Positions 16,241 through 24,285 of a stretch of 28,450 nucleotides of DNA are shown piece by piece (positions within the stretch are counted from its first letter, which is position 1; every line of letters starts with the position of its first letter). The notes below the pieces were generated by a model, which was given only the letters and a program-made list of their open reading frames with translations, ran no database searches and was not told the DNA's origin. Position numbers and translations under genes: made by a program. The stretch comes from Chloroflexota bacterium (GTDB lineage Bacteria > Chloroflexota > Ktedonobacteria > Ktedonobacterales > Ktedonobacteraceae). The DNA is taken from the NCBI GenBank assembly GCA_005879655.1, contig VBJK01000106.1:1-28450 (forward strand), given 5' to 3'.

Positions 16241-16615
16241 AAATATGCAAAATACTATTATTTCGTTTATACCATTTATTTTCATTTTATTATTTCAAGT
16301 CTCATTCGGAAAATTGACAAAGCCGGGACTCATGTGTTATTCTAGAAGCATAAGGTGATATTGCACTGAGCACAAAGGAAAGCCGAAAAGGGGGAGTAGG
16401 CTTAGTTCTAGAGACAGACATGAAAGAGGCGCTTGCTCTCTTTCGTTGCTCAGTTTGGTGCGCTCCTTTGCAAACCACGACACCTTACAGAGTTCTTAGC
16501 TTCTCTTCTACTCTCATGCGGAGAAAGTGATTGAGAGAGAAGTGGGCATAGCTGAGACAGATTCCAGACACCACAATTGCCGCCCTTTAGCGTCTTGAGA
16601 AAGGAAGAGATCCCT
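16241..16615 (+). other. Gene-free stretch holding the lectin-gene promoter and long leader
   Basis: No coding sequence was recognised in these 375 bases. They hold a sigma-70-type promoter (16314-16343) followed by a roughly 260-base leader with potential hairpins, for example GAAAGAG pairing with CTCTTTC around 16422-16444, and a purine-rich AAGGAAG ribosome site (16601-16607). The leader is unusually long for a small gene. Confidence 0.5.
16314..16343 (+). promoter_or_regulatory. Sigma-70-type promoter upstream of the lectin-like gene
   Basis: TTGACA (16314-16319) and TATTCT (16338-16343) are separated by 18 bp, following an AT-rich tract that could act as an UP element. It is the only convincing promoter before the ATG at 16616, leaving a leader of about 260 bases. 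Confidence 0.55.
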
Positions 16616-17024
16616 ATGAGTGGACCGAGTTTCCCTGACAAACTGTTAGCGGGTGAAGAACTCACTATTTCACCAACTCCGGCACAACAACAACAACGAA
16701 TGACGGACAGACTTACATCCCGTCATGAGTATGTCAACAGCAGGACCTCACTACCAGCCAATTTGGGCCTCTGGAACGCAGAATAAACCTGTCTATCGCT
16801 GCTTGATGCAACGCGACGGCAACCTTGTGATCTACAATGCTGCTGGCACTCCGCTGTGGGATTCTCACACGTCAGGCCACCTAGGCGCAACCGCTATTGT
16901 CCAGGATGACGGAAACTTCGTTATCTACGCAGCTGATGGGCGCACACCAATCAGGTGGACTGGCACCGCAGCGGGCCAAGCGCAACCAGGCAATATATTT
17001 CGAGAGATGCAACCACATATGTAG
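16616..17024 (+). pseudogene. Bulb-type (mannose-binding) lectin-like gene, frameshifted
   Basis: An AAGGAAG (16601-16607) stands 8 bases before ATG 16616, which opens MSGPSFPDKLLAGEELTI, the usual N-terminal strand of a B-lectin domain. That frame drifts away after about residue 23 and ends near 16786. Part of the expected next strand (NDGQTY) is in another frame around 16700. From 16725 a third frame carries clear lectin repeats: PIWASGTQNK, MQRDGNLVIYNAAGTPLWDS and QDDGNFVIYAADG, ending at the stop 17022-17024. B-lectin domains are beta-prisms with QxDGNLVIY motifs that bind mannose or act as structural modules. Good start signals plus frame breaks point to a recently inactivated gene or sequencing errors; a programmed shift is unlikely. 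No signal peptide is visible. Confidence 0.65.
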
Positions 17025-17076
17025 AGTTTTCTCTCGCTAAAGCTTCACAGCGCAAGAGGAGAACTCGTCTGAGTAG

Positions 17077-17143
17077 GGGATGTTGTCGTTTCTCCGCATG
17101 CATTGCTCTACTGCAACAAAGAGCAAGGAAATGGCAACATCCC
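17077..17143. terminator. Nested hairpin downstream of the lectin pseudogene
   Basis: GGGATGTTG (17077-17085) pairs with CAACATCCC (17135-17143), and an inner TTGCTCT pairs with AGAGCAA. On the + strand a T-rich stretch ending TTGTTTTT follows about 15 bases later. It lies between two convergent genes and may end transcription of both. The distance to the T-run is longer than usual. Confidence 0.4.
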
Positions 17144-17191
17144 TTTCCGCTTCTTGTTTTTAGGCGCAGGGCACACGCCCATCTTTGCCAA

Positions 17192-18136
17192 TTACTCGTC
17201 AGCTTGCTCCCACATAATGAAGTAACTCTGCGCCTCTTCTACCGTCTGAGCCAGCGCAACCTTGAGCAGCAAGTCCTTCAGTATTTCAGGTGACTCGATA
17301 AGTCCCGCTTCCCTTCTGGCAAATGCACGCAGTTTGGGGAAGCGCTGCTGTACCACATTAAGAAGATCGGCACGCAACGACTCTGCAAGCTCTTTACGAG
17401 CCTCTTCGCGTCCTTCCTTGCGTCCCTCTTCTCGCCCTATCTCAATACCTTCCTCCTCTCCTTCGGCAAAAATCTGCCGAAAGGCAGGACTACTACGTAA
17501 GACATCTTGGAACACAGCAAACCTCCTTATAAGCCACTGTTGATTCGCCTCATCTTCTTCACCAAACGCTAATGAAGCAAATAAACGAGTAAGTGTTAAC
17601 AATTCTTTATTCATTGTATCATGTGCAGGCAGTAATCGTGCAATGATATCTTCTATAACTTCTCTTCTTGCCCCGTCAGTCGAAAACGGAATCAGGGGGA
17701 ACAATCCTCGCAGTCCCGTTGCAAATAGCTCGTCAGGCGTATAATCGGGCAACTCGATATCTGTATAAGCGAAACGCAGAATCTCCCTGCCATCAGGTAA
17801 CATCCGCACTAATGGTGGTTGCGGACGCTCCCCACCTTTCCTGAGATAAATCACGTACGAACTCACTGGACACTTATAGCGCCGGTAAGCCAGTACGTTA
17901 TACTCCAGGAGACGCTGAGCCATATCTGAGTCTGGCCCACTCTGTATCTCCAAATGATATAGCACCAATTGATCATCAAGCATCGCTTCATGAATTTCAT
18001 CGGCATAAATGCTGACGCTCTCAAATTCTTTAGAACGGTTCCCTGTCGCCAGCGCACCCGTTGCAAACCAATCCAGAAAATCCTGCATGCAGTGGGTCAG
18101 CAGACGCTTTACACCGCTATCGTATGGTTTTGCCAT
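17192..18136 (-). CDS. Rpn/PD-(D/E)XK nuclease-family putative transposase protein
   Basis: The 314-residue product begins MAKPYDSGVKRLL. Its N-terminal half is a Rpn/YhgA-like PD-(D/E)XK nuclease: D46 in SIYADEIHEAM, then LYHLEIQSG with E63 and Q65 as the E-x-Q form of the active site, followed by MAQRLLEYNVLAYRRY, a region conserved in this family. The middle (PDYTPDELFATGLRGLFPLIPF) is typical of the long cyanobacterial and Chloroflexota members. The C-terminus has a charged coiled-coil stretch (EEEGIEIGREEGRKEGREEA). Rpn proteins promote RecA-independent recombination and are often annotated as transposases; these genomes carry many copies. It is monocistronic. An extended -10 promoter lies at 18174-18182, and an AAGGGG sits about 12 bases before the ATG. 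A remnant of a related gene lies at 19715-19882. Confidence 0.85.
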   Translation of the reverse strand: MAKPYDSGVKRLLTHCMQDFLDWFATGALATGNRSKEFESVSIYADEIHEAMLDDQLVLYHLEIQSGPDSDMAQRLLEYNVLAYRRYKCPVSSYVIYLRKGGERPQPPLVRMLPDGREILRFAYTDIELPDYTPDELFATGLRGLFPLIPFSTDGARREVIEDIIARLLPAHDTMNKELLTLTRLFASLAFGEEDEANQQWLIRRFAVFQDVLRSSPAFRQIFAEGEEEGIEIGREEGRKEGREEARKELAESLRADLLNVVQQRFPKLRAFARREAGLIESPEILKDLLLKVALAQTVEEAQSYFIMWEQADE

Positions 18137-18173
18137 ACCAACCAGTAGCCCCTTCTTTCTTCATAATATTTGG

Positions 18174-18182
18174 ATTATACCA
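18174..18182 (-). promoter_or_regulatory. Extended -10 promoter of the Rpn-type gene
   Basis: Read on the minus strand the bases are TGGTATAAT, a perfect TATAAT preceded by TG, 38 bp before the start codon at 18136. No good -35 was seen, which is usual for extended -10 promoters. Confidence 0.5.
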
Positions 18183-18281
18183 TACGACCATTGAGAGATA
18201 CATATGTTTACTGGACAAATTGGCTGGGGAAGTAGAAAATATCATGTGGGTTAATCTGGTGGCCTACCCTGGCTGCACGTT

Positions 18282-18458
18282 AGAACCACCAACGAAATAG
18301 GACTCACGATTGAGGACCATTTTACTGGTGTCACTAAAATGATCTCCATCGGCTCTGGAGCGCAACGCAAGACGAAGGATTATTTTCTGATTACTTACTC
18401 AAAAGGTTTCGAGGGCCAAGGTATGCCCTCGCCAAAAATTCCCCTCAAAAACCCTTGA
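18282..18458 (+). pseudogene. Remnant of a DinD-like DNA-damage-inducible gene
   Basis: This frame has no proper start and carries the peptides LTIEDHFTGVTKMISIGSG and AQRKTKDYFLITY before a stop at 18456-18458. Members of the DinD family have a HF-x4-KMI-x-IGSGAQR-x4-DYFLTRYACYLI block in the same order. Homology ends abruptly after DYFLITY, where RYACYLIAQNGDP would be expected, and nothing DinD-like was found before it in any frame. It is therefore a truncated fragment of about 40 conserved residues. It sits between the Rpn-type gene and the MerR regulator, and the 3' end touches the -35 element of the latter. The family call is from memory of DinD sequences. Confidence 0.5.
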
Positions 18459-18485
18459 CCATGACGTTACGTTATACCTTATATT
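18455..18485 (+). promoter_or_regulatory. MerR-type promoter/operator with a 19-bp spacer
   Basis: TTGACC (18455-18460) and TATATT (18480-18485) are separated by 19 bp, longer than the usual 17 and diagnostic of promoters twisted into activity by MerR regulators. Between them lies ACGTTACGT, a symmetric ACGT-N-ACGT core. It lies just upstream of the MerR/TipA-type gene, so autoregulation is likely. Confidence 0.65.
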
Positions 18486-18507
18486 CATTATTGAAAGGAG
18501 GCAATAC

Positions 18508-19323
18508 TTGAATCAACACTTCTACCACACCAGCCAATTCGCGCAAAAAGCGTCCGTCACCATACGCACCCTGCGCTTCTATGATCAGGTCGGACTATTG
18601 TCCCCCACTGAACATACGGAAGCGGGCTACCGTCTATACACGGACGAAGATTTTTTCCGTCTCCAGCAAATTCTGGCGCTCAAATTTCTGGGCTTCTCAT
18701 TGGAGGAGATCAAGCGCTGCTTACAGGTTGGTCCAACCGGACTGCCCGAAGTATTAGCACTACAGAAAGCTATGCTACAGGAGAAGCGAGAGCAGATCGA
18801 CGCCATTATCCGAGCCATTACTGAGACGGAAGAGTTGTTAGACACAAATCAATACGACTGGCATGCAATTATCAAAGTGATTCAAGTGATGCAAATGGAA
18901 CAAACAAATGACTGGCAGAAAAAGTACTTTACCGATGAGCAACTGCAACAGATGGAGGAGTTAAGCAAACAGTCTTATACTCCAGAGCAGCGTCAGCAGC
19001 TTGCCGAGTGGGGCAAGCACTGGACCGAGGCCGATCAGCAAGAGGCCAGCCGCCAGTGGGATGCTGTCTTTGCCGAACTCAAGCGGCTCGTCGCAGGTGG
19101 CTACGATCCCGCCAGTCCTGAAGCTCAGGCACTGGTACAGCAGCAACAAGCATTGATTCGCGCATTCACCCACGGCGATCCTGGCATTGAGCAGGGCTTG
19201 CGCAACTGGTACTTTCAATCCCTTTCGATGGAGCAACGACCTGTTTTCAATCCCCTTAGCGAGACAGAAGCGACTTTTCTGCAAAAAGCTACTGAGATTA
19301 ATTTTTCAAATGCAAACGCGTGA
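18508..19323 (+). CDS. MerR-family regulator with a TipAS-type ligand-binding domain
   Basis: GAAAGGAGG (18493-18501) precedes a TTG start at 18508, chosen because no ATG fits and the HTH begins at once. The product has 271 residues. Residues 1-75 are a MerR winged helix (QFAQKASVTIRTLRFYDQVG, AGYRLYTDEDFFRLQ). A long dimerisation helix spans about 80-120 (LQEKREQIDAIIRAI). Residues 140-265 are a TipAS antibiotic-recognition-like domain: EELSKQSYTPEQRQQLAEWG, then helices ending FTHGDPGIEQGLRNWY. Such proteins sense cationic or thiopeptide-like drugs and activate promoters with over-long spacers. The promoter at 18455-18485 has this form, so the gene is probably self-activated. No efflux or target gene is adjacent, so the regulon lies elsewhere. 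Confidence 0.92.
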   Translation: MNQHFYHTSQFAQKASVTIRTLRFYDQVGLLSPTEHTEAGYRLYTDEDFFRLQQILALKFLGFSLEEIKRCLQVGPTGLPEVLALQKAMLQEKREQIDAIIRAITETEELLDTNQYDWHAIIKVIQVMQMEQTNDWQKKYFTDEQLQQMEELSKQSYTPEQRQQLAEWGKHWTEADQQEASRQWDAVFAELKRLVAGGYDPASPEAQALVQQQQALIRAFTHGDPGIEQGLRNWYFQSLSMEQRPVFNPLSETEATFLQKATEINFSNANA

Positions 19324-19492
19324 TTCATTACGCCTGTTGTATTGCCATTAATACCACCTGTAGATGTGCAATTTATGCTCCTGTCGTATTGCCATCAAAA
19401 ATCCTCCGCAGAGTGCGTAATTCATGCTCCTGCTGCATCAGCGCACAAAAACAAGCAGCATGAATTGCACGCTCTGTGGGGCAATACAGCCC
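19323..19492. repeat. Imperfect tandem units of about 49 bp plus an inverted copy
   Basis: Unit 1 (19323-19370) and unit 2 (19371-19419) share ATTyATkmysCCTG-type starts, GTATTGCCAT and TGyGyA-type ends. A partial third unit starts at 19420 (ATTCATGCTCCTG). An inverted copy lies at about 19455-19492, reading GCTGTATTGCC and ATTCATGCTGC on the minus strand, so units 2 and 3 and the inverted copy can form a long hairpin. The unit differences are too many for a CRISPR array. It directly abuts the MerR stop codon. No coding sequence was seen in 19324-19714. Confidence 0.5.
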
Positions 19493-19543
19493 AAATCAGC
19501 CCTGTTGCAGAATCCCAAACCCTTTTGGGGAATGGGAAAACTT

Positions 19544-19620
19544 GGGGACACCCCAAACCCCGCCAGGGAGGCTTCGCCAAATGCCACCCCCAAGCCCTAC
19601 TCGCTCTCTTGTTTCTGCAC
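19544..19620. repeat. GC-rich dispersed intergenic repeat, copy 1
   Basis: The element starts GGGGACACCCC, continues AACCCCGCCA, a G/C-rich middle, and ends CTCTCTTGTTTCT. A second copy with the same start, ACCCCGCCA and end lies at 23766-23850. The start is itself a hairpin, TTGGGG pairing with CCCCAA. Two copies in 28 kb, both intergenic, suggest a REP-like family. Confidence 0.55.
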
Positions 19621-19714
19621 TATGCAACGGGTCTTCACCTTGCCAGTACCCTGCGAGCCGAGCTTCATGCGTATCCTGGGCCAGACTAACCTTGATCACT
19701 AGCTATTGCAGCTG

Positions 19715-21678
<1,964 letters not shown>

Positions 21679-21762
21679 CTATCAGGTATAGCAGAGCGAA
21701 ACCGTGGGTACGAGGGGAGGACATCACAGCGTGAAGGGCGAGAAGGGCATGGTGAGACTCGA

Positions 21763-21861
21763 CTGTAGTTGCGCAACGTATTGCGCTTTCAGTGGTCGGT
21801 CGCCATTCCTACGCTCGTCTTCCACGCCGTAGCTTTGGCGCAATACATTGCGCAGCTACGG
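21763..21861. repeat. MITE-like palindromic element in the thiC leader
   Basis: The ends (21763-21786 and 21838-21861) are inverted copies matching at 21 of 24 positions, enclosing 51 bp. Each end is itself a palindrome: GCGCAACGTATTGCGC (21771-21786) and GCGCAATACATTGCGC (21838-21853). A second, shorter hairpin pairs CCGTAGCT (21828-21835) with AGCTACGG (21854-21861). Size and terminal inverted repeats fit a small non-autonomous element, though no target duplication was evident. Its right end overlaps the riboswitch 3' strand (21851-21861). Confidence 0.55.
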
Positions 21862-21932
21862 GGGCTTTCCGAGATCAGGTTCAAACGGTCGGTGGGCTTG
21901 CTCCCACCTCTCAGCTACTCGCTCCCGCTGCG
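21851..21932 (-). promoter_or_regulatory. TPP (THI-box) riboswitch of thiC
   Basis: Read on the minus strand, the diagnostic GCTGAGA (21915-21909) and TTTGAACCTGATCT (about 21884-21871) are in the right order and spacing, with a variable arm GGTGGGAGCAAGCCCACC between. P1 can form from CGCAGC (21932-21927) and GCTGCG (21856-21851), and GGGAGC follows P1 as expected. The last conserved part reads CCCCCGTAGCTG rather than the usual CAGCGUAGGGA. It lies 200 bases before thiC. No T-run hairpin follows, so control is more likely at translation or by Rho than by a simple intrinsic terminator. Confidence 0.82.
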
Positions 21933-22066
21933 TACCGATTCTAGAGTACTATTCAACTGTATGCACATACTATATCACAGTTTGCCCAGCTCATAGAGCA
22001 ACATGCTTATTAAGGAGATCTTCTTTTGTTGCGGTTGCAAAAGGCAACCTGCCCGCTAGTAACAGT

Positions 22067-22102
22067 ATATTGTCTATGCATCTTTAAGATGTTAGACAAT
22101 AT
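22067..22102. repeat. Near-perfect 36-bp palindrome
   Basis: ATATTGTCTA (22067-22076) and TAGACAATAT (22093-22102) are exact inverted copies. Between them CATCTT and AAGATG also pair around a single base. The combined stem is 16 bp with small internal gaps and a minimal loop. It could be a bidirectional terminator, a cruciform or a dimeric-protein site. Confidence 0.6.
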
Positions 22103-22107
22103 TTTAG

Positions 22108-22134
22108 CAAAAAACGATATCTTTTGTAAAGATA
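22108..22134 (-). terminator. Weak intrinsic terminator of the zinc-ribbon gene
   Basis: On the minus strand TATCTTT (22134-22128) pairs with AAAGATA (22124-22118) around a 3-base loop, followed by ATCGTTTTTTGC. It starts about 10 bases after the stop codon. The stem is short and AT-rich, but the T-run is clear. Confidence 0.45.
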
Positions 22135-22143
22135 AGTATTCTT

Positions 22144-23541
22144 TTATTGAGTGAGTTGTAACGACGCCATCAATTGGCCGTGCAGATAGGCAGTCTTCGC
22201 ACCAGCTTCACCTTTGACAGGATCAATCTGCTCATCGTTGTCCAGATCAACGCCGTTATAGGCATGATCGGCCAACGTCACAATCTCCTGAATTTTGGCG
22301 GCATCGTCGGGATTATTGAGAAGGGCTTCCGCATCCTGCTCAATGGTGCTAATCCAGGAAAGCAGATCTTCTTTCGTGGCAACCGCCAAATGAGAGGCAT
22401 GCGTTTTGATGAGTGGCGTCGCATCTGGACTATTGGCGGCAAGGGCAGCATGAGCCAGCGCTAGTTTAATGTAGTGACTATCGCCTAGCAGGCCAAAACC
22501 ATCACCTATCTCATTGATATTCGCTTTTCCACAACCAAAGGGCAGTTGCTGATAATGTCCCCCCTGAGCACCTTCCGCAATATCAATAATACTTTGCGCC
22601 GCACAGCGTATTACGCTACGATTCCCATTGGCACCCTTCAGCAGTAAGGCAGATGTATTCAACTTCTGTGTCTGATCTAGCAAACCCACCAGTAGGGCCT
22701 GTTGATGGGGCGTAGACGGAAAAGCCAGCATCAGATGTTTAACATGCACAAATGATTGGGGAGGGAAGGTACCACTCAGCACAACAGTACCAACAGGTAT
22801 TAGAGGGTCCCCCTGTTCCTGCGTAATGGTGAGCTTGTTGCCCGCCCCTAGCAGATTAGTCAAGCCGCCTTTAAATGTGAGTACGAAAGCTTGCCCCTGG
22901 TCGGTGAGTACTCCCAGACGCGTAAGTTTCTCCTCATTCGTTACATCAATAAGCCAGGCATGATATTGGAAACCAGCCGGTGGAGCTTTCAAACCACTCG
23001 CCTTGATGGTGAGGGTATTGCTCAGGCCCTGCACATCGTGGCTATCGTTAAACGAAACTAGCCCGGTTATAACCGGAGCACCACTCCCCGTAGTTGCATT
23101 CGGCGCATTGTTGTTTTGTGCGTTTGAAGGTGATGAATTATTGCTGTTATGATTGAGAAGAGCGAAAGTGCCAGCCGAAACAGCAACAATGAGCACGACG
23201 AGCAAAGTAGCAATAAAGGCAATATAAGTACTTCTCTTACTTAGGGGAGGCATAGCAGTAGGTGGGGTGACAGGGGATACACCATTGGCCATGAAATCTG
23301 GTTGATACCCACCACTGCGCAGTGATGATGGCGGTGCTCCCGATACTTGCTGCGGTGTATATTGAGTTTTGTAGCTCACATCCACAGAATTGCGTGGGTA
23401 GCTGTCAGCAGGACGCAATTCTGTAGGATCAGCAGCAGAGAGGGTTGCGCCTGGAGCATTGAGAGGTGCCACCTGATTCCCACAGTTTCCACAGAATACA
23501 ATGCCTTCTTCTATGGGCATGTTACATCGTGAACAGAACAT
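22144..23541 (-). CDS. Zinc-ribbon, single-TM protein with a large extracytoplasmic region
   Basis: A GGGAG lies 9 bases before the ATG at 23541; the product has 465 residues. Residues 1-22 are a zinc ribbon (C3, C6, C17, C20). A Pro/Ser-rich cytoplasmic linker runs to about 104. One membrane helix spans about 106-130 (YIAFIATLLVVLIVAVSAGT), then an Asn/Ser-rich stalk. Residues 155-275 resemble the extracellular part of RskA-type anti-sigma proteins (LKAPPAGFQYHAWLID, LTRLGVLTDQGQ, VGTVVLSG). The helical C-terminus ends with an EF-hand-like loop D432-L-D-N-D-E-Q-I-D-P and KTAYLHGQLMASL. The inside zinc ribbon and outside beta domain suggest signal transfer across the membrane, but no partner is named. 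It is separated from the REC gene by a repeat-bearing gap, so it may be a separate unit. Function unknown. Confidence 0.85.
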   Translation of the reverse strand: MFCSRCNMPIEEGIVFCGNCGNQVAPLNAPGATLSAADPTELRPADSYPRNSVDVSYKTQYTPQQVSGAPPSSLRSGGYQPDFMANGVSPVTPPTAMPPLSKRSTYIAFIATLLVVLIVAVSAGTFALLNHNSNNSSPSNAQNNNAPNATTGSGAPVITGLVSFNDSHDVQGLSNTLTIKASGLKAPPAGFQYHAWLIDVTNEEKLTRLGVLTDQGQAFVLTFKGGLTNLLGAGNKLTITQEQGDPLIPVGTVVLSGTFPPQSFVHVKHLMLAFPSTPHQQALLVGLLDQTQKLNTSALLLKGANGNRSVIRCAAQSIIDIAEGAQGGHYQQLPFGCGKANINEIGDGFGLLGDSHYIKLALAHAALAANSPDATPLIKTHASHLAVATKEDLLSWISTIEQDAEALLNNPDDAAKIQEIVTLADHAYNGVDLDNDEQIDPVKGEAGAKTAYLHGQLMASLQLTQ

Positions 23542-23703
23542 GATCTATTTCTCCCTCGGCTGTGTCTATAATATTAGCTAATACCGATATTGTACAGAAT
23601 TTGCTTCGGCTAGCACTAATGCTTACAGTATAGCACGAGGCAAGACGATACGTATGCGCAATCTTACCCAATTCTGAAGGTGATTAGAGCACTTGACAGG
23701 TCA

Positions 23704-23850
23704 GTAACTATTCAGGTCTCTTTTTCTCTCGCGCCGCCTCCGGCGGCGATGGAAGGGAGAGAGACGGGGACACCCCTTACCCCGCCAAAGGGCCTTGCAG
23801 GCCCCTTGGAACCCCCTGCTGGAGAGTTACTCCCTCTCTTGTTTCTCTAC
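23704..23850. repeat. Composite repeat: hairpin plus GC-rich dispersed repeat, copy 2
   Basis: GTAACTATTCAGG at 23704 resembles the arm of the 3712-3762 hairpin. A hairpin follows (23716-23765): GTCTCT pairs with AGAGAC and GCCGCC with GGCGGC. From 23766 the sequence GGGGACACCCC...ACCCCGCCA...CTCTCTTGTTTCT matches the element at 19544-19620. The block fills most of the gene-free 23542-23907 region, downstream of the REC gene on the minus strand, where it may also stop transcription. No ORF or RNA gene was recognised there. Confidence 0.55.
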
Positions 23851-23907
23851 CAGGATTTTTTCGCTGTCGCACAACGATATGCTCTGCAAAGAGTTGCAGT
23901 TCTTCGT

Positions 23908-24279
23908 TCATGGATTGCCGATGGTCTGTCTGATCAGTTCGATCAGCTTATCCAGATCCGCTGGCTTATAAACAATATGCACAACACCAGCTTCGCGTAG
24001 TTCATCCTGGTTGCGCGCAGCGTTCGGATGGGCTGTCACCACAATAACTGGTATCTTACGTGTCAGGGTCATTGATAACAGCTTTAGTTCGTCATGTCCA
24101 TCCAGATAGGGCATCATTAGATCTAAGAGGATAAGATCTGGTTGATGCTCCATCACGGCATCATAAAAACGCAAACTTTGTGTTGTCATATACGTTTCAT
24201 AGCCTTCATCCGCCAGCACTTCTGCCAGGGAATCGGCAATATTGGGTTCATCATCCATAATCAAGATTTTTTTTGCCAT
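23908..24279 (-). CDS. Single-domain response regulator (CheY-like receiver)
   Basis: The 123-residue product is one receiver domain with all functional residues: acidic pair D9/D10 (IMDDEP), phospho-acceptor D53 (LLDLMMPYLDG), T82 (VVTAHP) and K105 (VYKPADL). No output domain follows, so it must act by protein contact or as a phosphate relay. The kinase is not in the window. It starts 6 bases after the stop of the cytochrome b-like gene, and ends a four-gene operon. Its job is probably to report on or tune the upstream redox proteins; this is inferred from position. Confidence 0.95.
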   Translation of the reverse strand: MAKKILIMDDEPNIADSLAEVLADEGYETYMTTQSLRFYDAVMEHQPDLILLDLMMPYLDGHDELKLLSMTLTRKIPVIVVTAHPNAARNQDELREAGVVHIVYKPADLDKLIELIRQTIGNP

Positions 24280-24285
24280 AATCCA

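Noticed and set aside
19323..19492. Possible small CRISPR array
   Set aside because: The units are about 49 bp, differ at many positions along their length, lack a constant repeat with unique spacers, and one copy is inverted.
22012..22068. Small peptide from ATG near 22003 with CCGC, after an AAGGAGA-like site
   Set aside because: It gives about 18 residues with no conserved features; the AAGGAGA is inside the ORF and not ahead of it.
23716..23765. Intrinsic terminator of the REC operon
   Set aside because: The hairpin is strong, but no T-run follows on the minus strand; it is listed as part of a repeat instead.
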